Assembly (NCBI GenBank): GCA_013397935.1
Contig: VZRN01005832.1
Span: forward strand, 1 to 64,000
Direction: 5' to 3'
DNA: 64,000 nucleotides
Origin: Dasyornis broadbenti
Lineage: Eukaryota > Chordata > Aves > Passeriformes > Dasyornithidae
The position numbers and the translations under genes were made by a program. The notes beneath the pieces are model-generated. The model did no database searches, had not been told where the DNA came from, and worked only from the letters and a program-made list of their open reading frames with translations. This document shows, piece after piece, positions 39,610 through 53,700 of the stretch; positions within the stretch are counted from its first letter, which is position 1; every line of letters starts with the position of its first letter.

Positions 39610-42600
39610 ATTTGCAAGAGCTCAATGAAAATTAGCAGCAGAAGCATCTCTGGTGGGAGGTGAGAGAAGTGGGAAGGCATGACTAGGAAAATGCAACAAT
39701 GCAGTTTCAAGATGAAGTTAAAAAGCCTTTTTGGGGAAAGATCCAAACAAGGCGGGCAGTAAAATCTCCAGCATGATGATAGCAAGGATTAGCATTGCCT
39801 AGCAGCTATTCATTTTAGCATTATATAGGAATTACAGCTGTGTGGCAAACCATGCACAGGGAGCAATTAGTGGATAAAAATAACATAAACCCAAAAAAGG
39901 TGGTTGGAATCCAACCTAACTTCAAAAACTATTCTTTGTCTAACTAGCTAAATTGAATCAGCTATTAATAATGCAGTAACCTTCTGAGACATTCAGCCCA
40001 TAGAAATGATGTACTCTTGATTTGCCCAGAAAGCAGTGTTCTAAAAGGATAAGCAAAAGTTTCAGACTACAGAGGTTTCCTGCTGCTTATGTACTTATGG
40101 CTCTTTCACTGGAAAGGAAGCAGCAGGTATATGCTGGGATCTTACTTTTGATATGAGATTCAAGGTCCGACTGGATAGACATCACATTCTAAGAAGTAGA
40201 AAGTTCTCCAGTTTCAAACTGACCTATGTATCTAAATCTATTTATTAATTATATTTTCAGGTCTTAAGGAATAAAACTTTCTTGTGTCATAATCTATGTA
40301 TGTAATAGTAGATACTGCTAGGTCCAATATATCTCTGCTAAATAAAGATCTTCTTGACTGAAAATATGTTTGGAAGTACAGCTGAGCCTGTCAAATAGCT
40401 GATGGCTGATGCGAAGGCCAGTCCTGCTCCTCCTTCTGTCTCCGAATTAAGCACCTTTCTTTCTGGATTCCAGAACAGCCTCACCATGATGGCATCCTGT
40501 TCAATGGTTAATTTATTCAGGGAGCTGAGCTGACAGAAGTTAGGGCATAGTTGTGTAGTTTAGGGTTTGGAACTGGTTCACTGCAAGTGAGACAAATGCG
40601 AAGGAAACAGTATAAGGAGAATGTTGGGTTCACTTGACTGCAGGTGGTTAGTTTCCTTTAGCTGTAATATGAAACTGCCTCTTACTGGCATATAAACACA
40701 TATGCACGTACATAGGTACAAATATAACAGATTATAAAGAAACAGTAAAGGGTTAGGCTATATCAGTAGAACTGGATATGAGAAGGACATAGCTTCTCTG
40801 TCTTTATATTTACTGACAACTGTTGTCACCTCCCTTTTGCTATTTTCTTCCCCTTCTCCCCTAGGATTGGCACACTTCCAAGTGTTATGGCCCAAACATT
40901 AGAGCAATGTCCTAAGCCAATCCATCTCTGGACAGTCTGGGGAAAGAGGGAGCCCTGTGCCATTGACAGAAGAGGTGGCTACTGCAGAAAGGCAGATGCT
41001 TGAGGACTGTGACTTGAGCCACGGTTCTGTGCAGTGGGTGTACTGAGCAGTCCTATCATGCCTCTGTTTTGTTAACAAGAGGCTCAGAAACTGAGATCAA
41101 ATATTGGTCTCCTGACTCTCTGAATTACTTAACTGATAGCTTGCTACCTGGACCTATTTTGGAGCATACCATCTCACTTGCCATGTTAAAGTATCCTTAA
41201 ACATATGGACACTTGCCTGACTGGCTTTTATTTAGCAATGTACACATAGTTTGTGTGATTAACAGAAAAATCTGTGTGTGGGGGGGAATGCTCTACATAT
41301 CCCACAGCAGTAATTTAATCCCAGTCCTTTTAAGCAATAATCACCTTTCATACTCCCTCTGATGAGTCAAGAGCTTCAGCGTGCAGGACTAGGGCGAAGG
41401 CTCCCTTCCCCATGTCTTGTGACTGATGCGAGTAGGTTTTGCCTCTGCAGGCATGAGGTCTCAGCTGTCAGTCCATGAAGGGACTGGGCTCTTGGCTGAG
41501 GACTTAAGTCACAGCCAAGCCCAATTTATGTATGCAGAGAATGTTGCTGAGCTACTAGTTAATAAACCTGATCTTGGCATTCAAATTACATTTATAACAT
41601 CTGCAAATCTGGCGGAAGTTTTGGATCAGGACATGGAGTGTGTTTTCACACTTATTTTCGTTCAGTCAAATCAGCTATTGAAAGAAAAGGGAATTTTATC
41701 TGAGTCATTGCATAATAAACCCTCAGGTCACATGCTGACATCCTTGCATTCTAGATACCTCTAGTATCTAGGATCAACCAGCAATCCTACTGTGGTTAAA
41801 TTAATAATGAGGATGTGACCTCAGAAAAAAACCAAAACCATCTGGACTCTCATGAGTGTTTGAAAATGCAATATTCTGAGACAAAGACTTCACTAAATAG
41901 TGAAAGTGCTAAAAATCTTGAAACAGTATCACAGTTAGTATATTGTCTCTTGTTCCTCTTGTAAACCTCTTGGATAGGATTGCATGAAGAAGCTGACTGG
42001 TTTAATTGAGACACATCAGAAGGCAGTGTTCTGATGTTGCTTTAATTACAACAGAAGGAAAAATAGCAATAGCAGAATGTACTTGAGTAGTAATTTCAGC
42101 AGGTATGTCAGCAGTAATAAGAAATCTCATTCTTGCTTATCATTGCCAACAGGGGGGACATTGTTCCTTCAGCTCTTTCCAGTGAATCACCAGATTATCA
42201 CAAATCAGTCCCCAAGTGCTAGTCCAACAGCACGAATTGGAGAGACTAGCAATTTTCTGATGCACTCTCTATCTGCTCATTTTAAAATCTGTTCATTTGA
42301 AATGTTTTTTTTCCAGTGGATAATATGGGAAATTAACTTCCTACGTCCTCCTGTTGCCACTGTAGACACATTATTTCTGGGGAGCAATATCTTCTGGACA
42401 TGCACACTGCAGAGATTTCCACCACTACATGTGAGCACAAAGACTACAATGACAGTCATACTGATTGCCGTGCAATAGTGAATGGGAAACAAGAAACTTG
42501 AGATTAATCTAGAGGCCAGATATGTTTATTAAGTGTCCACATAAAAAGGATGTTCATTTGGAACAGAGAGTAAATTGAGCTGAATGATAGACATATGACA

Positions 42601-45600
42601 GGACAGGATTTCTATCCATTATTTTTAAGATGCCCAAGCACTTTTCCCTGATGAGGGGAAGCTCAGACCAGGGCTGAACATTAAACAATGAGGGCATGTT
42701 CCAGTTTGGTGAAGGTTTTAATTGCAACTAAGCACAAAGGCTCAAAACATTTTAAGTGTCTCTTTGAATTCTTTTAAGAGCTGAAATTAAAATTTCAAAG
42801 GAAAATGTGATCTTTTTCAAGGTCTAAAGAAGAGATATATTCTTGCATAAAGAAAGAAAAGGCTTTCCTTGTAAAACATACAGGATGGAAACTACTTCAC
42901 CCTTACACTTATACTTCTGCATAGTATGCCCTATTTCAGAGGGGTCTCAAATACATTTGAAGAAACAGTGTTATCAGTTAGAAAGACAGTGTCTATAGGA
43001 TGTCTAACTGCTGGGATCCACTGAATTTAAATGTTTTATCAGAAGTTTCTTTCTTTTTGAGATAAAGCAGTTTCAAGGGAAAAAAAATGATAACTAATGC
43101 CAATAATTCGGTGTTCCTATGTTCCTATCTCTTTTCTGATGTTGAAGCTAAAACCTCATTTTACGGTAAAGTAGTGCCTTTTGAGTAGGACGTAGGACCA
43201 GGACAGTGAGCATGCCATGGATGTATTTCACAGAGTAGCTGAAAAAGATAATCAATTCAAATGAATTCCCCTTCCTTCATCATTCTTGTACCCAAACATT
43301 TAATTGACTCAGCTGTAGCTATTGTGAAATGTCAGTCTAAAATGTTAAAATGAGATTATTGGAAATACTTCTTGAAACCTCTTGACTACAAGTGGGCAAA
43401 CATAATCCAGGATATAATTTTATAGTGCAGTGTTAAAATTTGATTATATTGACCTCAGATTTCTTTACCCTGTATAACTTGTGCGATCTTTGCACAAAAA
43501 GCTGTCATTTATTTGTTCAGTAGTGCCTGTGGGATGGGAGCAAATATTGCATATCAGGGCTGAAATGTGCAGTCAGTATCACAAGAGTCTGTATCACTGG
43601 CAAAGATACTTATGAGATGGAATAGCAGTCATATCTCTTGAATTCAAAGAAAAGATTCCTGTTGACTGTGATGACTGAATTTATTAAAAGGCTTTTCAGT
43701 CTACTTAAGTAAATTAATTAAAAAAGGAACTTTATTTTAAATGGTCTTAAATGAACACAGTTTACTAATGTAGCAGGTTTCAAATAAATCTGACATCTTT
43801 GTGTCCCTGGCTTGATGAAATTTAAGATTTTTTTTTTACTCTAGTTGTCTGTTTAAACCTTTATTTGTACTGTAATATTTATTAAAGATGCAAGTGTGCC
43901 ATAAAAAACTTTAGAGGGTAATAGCAGAACTATAGCTATAAATTCAGAGGAAGAAAACCACAGCAATTCCTTAGTTTGTCTCTTCCCACACTAATTTTAA
44001 CGACTGATTATTTAACACACTAATTCAACCTTATTAGTCATATTAAAACATTTAATAAAATCATATGCTCAGCATCTTTATATATTGAAGCAACAAGGGA
44101 TACAATCTCTTTAAATGGCTGGGGAGACATTTGCTTTATATTCTAAAATGAATTTTTATGAAACTCCTACATGCGAATGAGAAGTTGGGCTAACAGCTCT
44201 TTTAAATACTCTTGTGAACTATCTTTAAAAACCAGTGCTTGCTTTGCAACCACCTCTACACAGCACAGATTGCATTTTCATGCAACACTTTCCTGTGTCA
44301 TGTTGCATAAGCCACTGGATTTTAAACTTGTTCTCCAAAAGATGTTTTCAGTGACTTGTGTATCAGACACCTTTGACAATAGGCAAAGAACAGTATTTCT
44401 CTGTAGCACAAGAAATTCAAACACAAATTACTTCATCTTACAGTGTATATGATTTGAAGTAATACATTGATTAAAAGGATTTGCACAAATGGGAATTGGA
44501 GTCTGTCACCTATAGGGAGAAGCTTGGGCATTAAGTTCAAGTAAGGATTTGCAGATTTTTGTGTTTTCACTTTGCTAGCTACTTACATGCTTTCTACTGT
44601 GCCAAAAGTGGAATGCATGCTGAAATTTTCTGTACAATTGGAGCAACTGTCCTTGAAAATCCAAAATACCCACCTACCACTCTTCATCCAAATTAGACAA
44701 ATCTGAAGCATATGGGGAAAAGAAAGAGTAACTTAACTTTTCTTTCTCTATTTTTTTTTGGAAACAAATTCTTCAGAAATCTCAGTGAGAAGTACAGAGA
44801 GTAAAAAGCTTGGGGGGAGGAGGGGTGTGAGTAGGGGTTATTTGCTTGTTTGTTCTGGGGTTTTGGTTTTGTTTTTCTCCAGAAGACATCCTTTCTGGAA
44901 ATAGCTTGTACAAAGTTTATGCAAGCTGAATTCTGAACGTGTCTTTATAGCAACACCCTTGAATCTTCTCATGATCTTCATCCTGTTTGGTCATTCCTTT
45001 TGTTTCTGCATAACAGCCTGTGGTCCCATAACTGAGAGGGAGTTTGTTCTGTTTCATGTTGATAGACAAGTTTCCATATTGTCACACAAGAGTAGGACAG
45101 TGACTGGGGTGCCATCATGGGAGAGGTGGATCAGAATGTATTTGGCAGATAAATATCTGCCTAGAATGGAACAACCAAGTGCCTCAGAGCTTTCAAAAAA
45201 GAAATAACTTGCTTGGTTTTTAAAGTAGCTGTAAGCTCAGGAGAAGATGTGTGTAACTACCAGCTGGCTGTTCTGGACATTGTTTGAGCTCTCCCACTTT
45301 CTGCATGCCCCATGTGTTGAGGTATCTAACATGAGGTCTAGAGTCTGGTTAAGTCCTAGTTTGGATACGCCTCAACTGCCTGTCTCAACACGGAGTGCTA
45401 GGGCATAGTCACTGGGCATACACCAGCAACTGGAAAAATGAGGGACAGGGCAGACCATGACAGGCCCATTTTCCTCCTGGATGCCCTATCTGAGGTGACA
45501 ACTGCACGTGCAGAAGGGAAATTTGCTCTTCAGAATACTACTCCTCTGGCTGTAAAGCACATGCATAGAGTTAACTTGATTTCTTGAGTTTCTTGATATG

Positions 45601-46682
45601 TTTGCACTTGACTGATAGAAATAAAGAGACTCTAGCTGACTAAAGGAAAAATTTCTAATAGTTATATCCCTTTAAAGAGAACCACAATTGGCAAAGCTCT
45701 GATGAGGAAATACACAATTCTCTTCAATATATGTAAGCCAATTCTCACCAGTTTAATCCTGTTTAAATGGGAATTATATCCTTCTGCCTTTAGGAAGGCC
45801 TGTAAAATCAAATGGTGCAACTAGAACCACAGGACACATTCACTGGTTGGTTGCAATCAAGATAAGGCTTGGACACTATGGTGGGCTTTAATTTGTAAAG
45901 TTCATGGGTTCCTCCTCAAAGGGTCTGAGAAATGGAACCATGACATGTTAGTAGGCTCAAATTCACCATATATCTCCACTAGGAGCATTTTAGAGGTCTG
46001 CAAATTGAAAGTGTTTGGAATCAAACTGCATTAGGTCTTTATATAAAAGGAGAGACAGAAGGATGATAAAAACACATATTTCAAAGCTTTATTTGGAAAT
46101 TTTAGCCCTTTATTTGAAACATAAAAGTATGCAAGTTAAAATAGTGAGCACTTTGTCTTCATAGGGTTGGGAGAACTAGTGGTCCAGCCTGCACTTGTTC
46201 AATGAAACTGAATGTCCAGAGAGGGCCAAAGGCTTGCCTGGCATGTAAGGGAGGCAGAGAAAGGGAAAGGAATGCTGGACATTGTCTGACTACTAGTGTC
46301 AGCCTACACACAAACAGCCTGGATATTGTTGAGAGTTAGTTATATTGTAGCTGCTGTATAATTAATTCATTTAAGCCCAGAGAAATGTCTTTGTCATTTT
46401 AAATCTAAATAAACCGCTTCATCCATTAGGGGTACAATGCAGCATTTCGAGGTGTGTGTGCATTTTTTTAAAGCTTAGGCACTTAACTGAATCTCCAGGA
46501 GGACAGCTTTTATGTTGCAGCTCAGCATCAAAAGCAAAACTCTTTACCTGGCAGCAACAGTGTCCTGGAAATGCCGTTCTGGCATAACTAAGACGGCTTC
46601 TGCTGGGCATAGCATGACTCAGACATCAGCGGTCCCTCTCCTGGCCAAGTGTGTGAACAACTCTTCCTTGAGCTCCAGGAGA

Positions 46683-46715
46683 CTTTTTTTTTTTTTTTTT
46701 CTTTTTCTCTCCCCT
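46683..46715 (+). repeat. T-rich pyrimidine tract
   Basis: Thirty-three uninterrupted pyrimidines beginning with a run of 17 T. It is a low-complexity tract. Confidence 0.9.
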
Positions 46716-47669
46716 GATACTTAATTGCTTTTTACTACAGAAAAGTATAAATTCCAGCTTCGAGTTTTATGAACATCCTACTACATTTATCCCTGTATTT
46801 TCTTCTTTAAAATGGGAGAACTGTCTTTTACAAAATCATAAAATAACATTTTGCAAAAGCTTTTCTGGATTTCTGATTCTTAATTCTGAATAAGGACCTG
46901 GAAATGAGTTGATAGAGGTTGTAAGCTACTCCATTATCTGTATCTCACAGTAATAACAGCCCAAAGTAATTGCAAACCGTTTGTTCTTTTTATTTAATCT
47001 TACCTACTTATCTTCTTTAACTAATCAAGGTTAAAAACAAGGCTATTTGTTGGGGAATACACCCCCTTCTGAGACAGGGAAGAGAGGGGAGATTCCTGAC
47101 CATTGAGACTGGCTTTGAGAGATGATCACACTGTAGGACATAGACAAATATTCAATCCAGCTTTAATATAGCAAAGCAACAGGATCCAATCCAGCTAGTT
47201 AGGAAGCTTTTTCAGTGGGGTAAATACTTCTGTCCCTCTTCCACCTTTGTAAAACTGACTCTTTCTGCTAAAAAGCATTTTTGTTTTATATTTTCTTGTT
47301 TCAATGACATACAATTCTATGCCCAGGTATCTCCAAATCTCTGGTTTCTACTTTTAGCCTTAGATATCAAAGTTCCTAATTGAATTCATGAGATAATTTT
47401 CTTTCCTTATTATGGTCTTCTATTAACCTCTCTCATTTCTCTGAGACTTATTATCTATTCTTTGTTTGCCAGTGGCTGGAATACATTTACCATTTGCTCT
47501 AGAGTGTTCTGGGTACAGTAAGCAGGATACAGATTCTAATCACATTCATTTTTAAATGACTTTACTAATGTTTTTCATTAATTTTTTTACTTTCCATCCC
47601 TTTTGGGATAGAAGTGAACAACACATATCTGCTTAATCAAAATCAGGCCTAATCAGTTACAGTTTTTTA

Positions 47670-47718
47670 GTGTATGTATATATCTGTATGTATATATCTA
47701 TCTATATCTATGTATATA
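47670..47718. repeat. TATATC/TATG microsatellite
   Basis: An imperfect simple repeat alternating TGTATG and TATATCTATC units. Confidence 0.85.
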
Positions 47719-50663
47719 AATGGCTCATTCTCTCTAATAGAGAAAGAATAAATTTGAGGTAGTAGCATTTCAAAGAAATTGCAGTGATGCTGTAGGGCCA
47801 GTAATTTTTAATATATAGTAAAATGATAATGAGATGATATATTATTAATTTTTTTTATTAATACTTTGACAGTTCTGTAAAAATACTCTCCTGTTCAGCA
47901 GAAAATCTCCAAACTTGATCTTCATCCATGCATACATTTTCATGAACCTTGAGAAAGCTCACTTGTTTCTGACTTCTGTCAGCACATATTTTACTCTTCT
48001 GAGGCATTCAGAATATATGTTGTTATAAAATATACAACTGTGATGTCATTGAATCCATATTGAGCCTCAAGGGGAAAATCCTAAACTTATGAAAGGAGGG
48101 AAAGAACTGTTATTTGCTCTTATGTCTTTTGGAAGAAGGTAGAGTTTGTCTCAACCAGCTAAGAAATCTTGAAAAAAAAGGTAATTTTGTGTTTAAATGC
48201 TCTAGAGCAGGCGTGGTAACATATTTTAATATTATATCTTTTTCGTAACCATAATGAGCTGACATAGTGAGGTTGCTTGGAAAAGAGCAGGTTTCAAGTG
48301 TAAGGAATAAGTATACATAATTTGTTTGAAAATAGAATTTTCTGCAATACAACTCTGTCCAAAAACTGGATAGTGGTGGTATTTAAATATCTGTGCAATA
48401 GATGCTACCAGTGTTGCCAAACTAACACTCATCAGCAGAGTCTGTAGGCTCTTATGGTAAAGTGTCCTCCTCAGTTTTGTACCATATTATAAAATTATTG
48501 CTATCATTAATTAGATTTTATTTTTTCTTTGACCACCAAGCAATAGTGCTGAAACATTCAAGATGTATAGAAGTAAAAGTATAGGCTCCTGCCCATGGCT
48601 TTCTCAGTCAACATTGTCTTTCAGTAGAAAATATAGTTGAAGATGATAAAAGAGGCGTTTCCAGTATTTTCAAAGTTTAATCAAAGAATGAGAAATATAT
48701 TCCAAAACAGCGAGCATCCAGAAAAATTATGCTCAAACAGCTGTTTCCTCCGTTCTGCTTATCAACAGTTGTGTTTTTCTCTCTCACAATCTCTTCTTGC
48801 AGCTGTTCCACTTTCCTGGAAACCCTCTACTTTCACGGGTACGTATTTTCAAGACCTATGGTTACCCACCCCTATTGTTCTTCAGCAGCAACATCTCTTT
48901 TTTGCTTTGGTGTTTCCTAAAGTCACCTTATCAGAACTTCCTATCTCGCTTTGCCCCTCTTGCTTCAGCCTTCACTACAGTAGGCACAATAAAAAAAAAA
49001 ATGGTTGACTTTCTTCTGCCATGCAAGTAATCCTGTCTTTTCCATGGCCCTTTTGGACAAATGTTCCAAGTTTAAATTCCTTCTTCTGAAACACCCACTT
49101 AAAAGCAGATCATTATTATTCCTGACAGGACCACATAAGCATCTTCTACCTAGGTACTAAAACTTTATCTCTCCTGCAAAATTCTTCCTGGTGTGTCCTA
49201 GGATCAAAATTGCTTTACAGTGCCACTTCACATCAATGATTCGGAACCACCTCTCTTCTCTGTTTCTGATTAATGAACGCTGAATTTAACAACAGTATAA
49301 AAGAAGCTGCTTGCAGACATGGGACACTCTGTGTCCTGAAGTTCCTGACACGGCTGGAGCATCCATCAGACACAATCCCCTAAGGAGTACCCAGTATATC
49401 TGGACCCCTGCACATGATCCTTTGACAATCTCCCTGCATCCATGCCCCTGTTCATAATGCAGGAGTAGTCGTCATTATCTCCTGAGTAGAATTTGAAGAT
49501 CTTGAGGAATCTTTCTCTTCTGTGAACCCAGTGAAAGCTCTTCCTTTCTCCTTCCCAGTTCTTTGTATGCACAGATTTATTTCTGTTCCCGTTGCCTTTG
49601 ATGTTTCATGCCTTCTGAAAAGAATATAGTCATTCACAAGGTCTTAACTATTCAAGGCCATAAATGCTTCATTTTAAACTGTTACCCTTGAAGTCTTTGA
49701 ACTCCCCCCAAGTTCAGCATTAATTTTCCTGGGTTACTTCCCTGAGTTAATTAGTTCTCTGTGCTCACTGCCCACATCTTTGATTTGTTTTAGAGGTTTC
49801 CTTACTTGTTCAGAAAAAGAGTTCTTCTTTCCGCATGTGAGTGAAATGTAAAAATGGTCTTCAGTATTCTGCAAGATTATTAATTCAGGAAGATGAAAAT
49901 CATATTGTCATTCTCTGTGGGGAAGCCTGTTATTATATCACCATTAAGTACTGATTAAATATACATTGTCCTTGCATAAATATATTATGTTAATAGTCCT
50001 TCCATGATCTTATAATACTTCAGGATTATTCCAAAACCAATACATATAGAAAATTCCATCTTTTAGTTGATAATGTAGTAATTTTCCTCTACATACTCTA
50101 TCAGATAATAGGTACAGGAAAGAGATTGTGGGGCATGTGCAAAACTTTAGATTTTAAATGAGTTTCATAAATACTGTATGAAAATCATAAAGTTTTTAGG
50201 GGGACTCATCCTGATACATCCAGTATAGAGCAACTTGCAGACAAATCTAGGTTAATGGCACTAAAGTCATGGAGTTACTTACCATCAAGTATTCACCCTA
50301 CCATCTCAAAAGTGCAAATGTTATCAAACAATTTTTTTGCTCATATTGCCAAATTCCACAATGTTAACAGAATCTGAGCTGCTTTGAAACTTCTTCACAT
50401 TTCTTCCCCAAACAATTGCAGTATACAGATGTTCTAACTCAAACACAGGTATTTGGGTGGAATAATGTGCTAGTCCCTGCTGTTCTTCTGCGAAATATAT
50501 CGAAAGGACTCACCTTCAAATCAGTCTCTGAAGTGAAAACCCTTGGAAGGAATTATGGGCCCTGTGGAAGCCAAGAGAATTGGTTGGGGTTTAACACTAC
50601 ATCTTGGTTTGCCAGGGGATTGGAATGAAGACATACATAAAAACTTGAGGAAACACAGCAACG

Positions 50664-50683
50664 ATATGCAACTAGTTGCATAT
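50664..50683. repeat. Perfect 20-bp palindrome with paired octamer-like half sites
   Basis: ATATGCAACTAGTTGCATAT equals its own reverse complement. Each arm carries TTGCATAT/ATATGCAA, close to POU-factor octamer half sites, around a central ACTAGT. A protein-binding role is only inferred. Confidence 0.9.
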
Positions 50684-53479
50684 GATTTCATGTTTTACAA
50701 AGTGCATTTTGACAGAGTTGAAGTATAAAACATATAAAATAATGAAAACTGCAAACAAGCAGACTTTGTTTAAAAAATATGTTTGAATAGTATTCAGGAT
50801 CAACTTAAATTTACTCTTTCATTTTCAGCCAAATAAAACCATATTGTGTCGTTTGAGAAGACTTACATGACTTTACAAGTACTATTTATACTTTTTGAGA
50901 CTTGTTCTCAACACTGCTGGTGTATTCATGAAGTAAAAAATTCTTCACTGTCAAAATATTTTTTTCAGTTTGAGGGATGGAACACCAAAGATTCATTATA
51001 CATTCAAATAATGTTCACAAAATTAAATGAAAAATATTAAGAGCAATTAACTTTGAAATAGTAATTTTCCCAGAGTTTTAATGATGTAACAGACAAGCAA
51101 CTTGAAGCCTGATATTTTTCTTAAAATGGAACAGGCTGGTAGAAAATGCAGGAAGCTGAGAAGAAAATCAACCTGAAAAAGAAAGATGATTGGTAAGACA
51201 GATGTATTTAACTAAAAAAACCTTTATAGTCTCTTTGAATAGCTTGGTTCATTGGGTTGTTTTCTTTTCTCTCTTTTTTTTAATGCATTATAAGAATTAA
51301 TTAGAAGAAACACTGCGTTTATACAAAATTAAAGATAGACCTGCCGCTGTGCAGTAAAAAAATTTCCCCATTTCTTGAATGTACTCATGAGAGACTGGAT
51401 TGAGTAACATTAAACCAGGGAAGAAAGATGCTCTCTGCAATCCAAACTACACTAGTGAAAATATGTGAAAGCTATAAGTCTGCCAAATTGGGTTGCAGGT
51501 GCCTTGGTGACATAAACAGTGCACAAATACTATCCTGCATGTTTTCTTCAATTTCTTGAATGTAAGCTGTTGGTGGTTTTTGGTAGACTGATCTCTTACT
51601 TAGCTACATATTTTAATGTATGCTTTAGATTCAGAGTAATAGAAAGGTCCTTATACAAACAGAATCCCCTGCTACTATTTTAAAATTTCAAAAACTAAAT
51701 AGGACTCCATTCAGCTACAATTTTTTCATTGAAGAGAAACTTCTTGGGAATTGTAACAGCCACCTACACTTTTTTTTTTTTTTGGTGGAAATAATCCTGT
51801 TGGGCAAATACATAATTCAAAAGATACACAGTCAAGGATGTGACAATATGAGGTTCCCGATGAACTGCTGGATGTGGTAAATGGTAAGCAAAAGAAAGGA
51901 GTGGGAATTCTGTGAGGAATGCAAAGTTGGAAGTTTAAAATATGTGACTTGGTAAATTAGATTTAAAGAAGACTCTTTTCTTCCATGCCTCTTCAATCTC
52001 TTGCATCACAGACCACTATCCTTTTGCCTCTGGTGTTTGTGACAACAGACAGGCGTTTAGGGTGAGCTAACACTGGGGAGGATCTTGCCCCAGCTAACAA
52101 GCATGTTTGTGACATCTGGCCATGCTCATGCCTCCTTTTCAATACAGTGGCAATTTGGGGGTTAGCTAAAAGCATCCTTCCTCAAATGTGGTCCTGCACT
52201 CCCCAGGTAGGATGGGGAACGAGCTGTCCCTGTGCACTCACCGCATCCCTTAGGGCTTCCCAGGAAAAAGCGACTTGTGATACACCAGATCAAACCGCTG
52301 AAGCCAGGTGGCACAGTGAGAAAATTGTGCAGAGAGAAAAGGGAAACCCAAACAGGGAAGAGGAGCCTGTTGCCATGTTCCCAAAATGTGGCATGCAGCT
52401 TTGTCCACCCATGCCAGGGACTGGCCAGGCCAAGGTGAGAACCCATCCAGGTTCTTAGACAGACAACAGAGACCATCAGAATGAGCTCAGAGCACAAAGC
52501 CCGGTAGCACAGAATCAATTAAACAGGACATAACAAGCTCTTTCTCAAATAATCTTAGTGATGTTTAATGAACTTACTCTGGACACACCTTTTTGTGTGG
52601 GAAACTTGAACAGCACCATGGGGAGCTTTTGGGTAACACAGTGCCTACTTTGTGGACAGTAGCATATTGTTTTTATTGCAGATGCTCTCTTGTGTCCAGC
52701 AGTTGCTACCCAGATGCCCACAAATACAATACTGTGCTGACATTAACTGTCTGCCATGAGCAACTATTTATACATTCTCACTACATCAGTGGGATATGAG
52801 GGCAGCTGTTTTTCCTTCAAAATCCCTTTGCACTTACAAGCAGTTTTGACTCAGCTTTGTGGAAATGAATATTAAACTTCAGCCCAGTTTTCTCCCCCTT
52901 TGGATCACGGATGGCTACTGCAGACTCACATATGAAAGAGAAAGCATGTTTTGGATTCCCCTAGTGAGTCATCACTCTTTCACTGGTGATTCAGTGCTTG
53001 AAAGGAGAGGAAGGTAAATCCGAACTGTTTATATGAACTGTCATCCATTTATCTGGTTATTTATTTATTTTAGCCTGGGGCATCCTCAAAGCAATGGAAT
53101 GCAGCTGTACTGACAGCGGCTGAAGTCTGAAGCTTTTTTCAGGCCCTGGGCTGTACTTGGCACCTGCATATATGGAAGTGAGTAGAGATGAGATGAAGAA
53201 CCTTCATCCACATAAAGATCTCTTGCACTGAAACATGGAAGAGTAAAGGATGTGTTCATACTGCCAGTTTAGGTGCACGCTAGGAGAAATAATTGGGTAA
53301 TTCAACCTCCTCCACCAGGGCAGGCTGAGAACCCATCTAACCAGCTCCTCAGGATGTGGGGTTGTTCTCATTTGCCCAGGTTGGAAGCTTCCTGATCTCT
53401 CCATCTGTTGGTGTAGCAAGCGGCAATTTAGGAAACAGCATTACATGGAGCAGGCACTGAAATCCAGCAGTTTGTTTAT

Positions 53480-53700
53480 GCAATTGTCTTTACTATGATT
53501 TAATTGTCATCCTGCATAATATGTCATCTGCAGTGTGCTGAAAAGCTAAATTCTTCCTTGAAATGCATAAAAATACTGTAATGGCAGTTAATTAACCCAG
53601 ATATATTTATATATAGCTCCACGCGTCTGCAAAATGTGAGCGGACTGTTATAAACGACAGCTACACCCCTAAGCAATTATAAGGCTTATGTTTTTTTCTA
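53480..53700. promoter_or_regulatory. Candidate conserved non-coding element
   Basis: A non-repetitive AT-rich block with homeodomain-type cores (GATTTAATTG, CAGTTAATTAACC) next to a cluster of retained CpGs (CACGCGTCTG, GAGCGG, AAACGAC) unusual for this AT-rich surrounding. Retained CpG and clustered TAAT cores suggest regulatory constraint, but no alignment was possible, so this is a guess from composition. Confidence 0.2.

Noticed and set aside
41426..41764. 112-codon ORF with a globular-looking sequence
   Set aside because: No known family, no promoter or splice evidence; kept only as a chance frame.
42077..42478. 133-codon ORF, the longest without N
   Set aside because: No recognisable domain, no biased composition or exon signals; this length is expected by chance in 64 kb read in six frames.
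48637..49008. 123-codon ORF ending in an A-rich run after AATAAA
   Set aside because: The AATAAA is fused to the A run itself, without the usual 10-30 base spacing, and the protein resembles nothing known, so a retrocopy is not supported.
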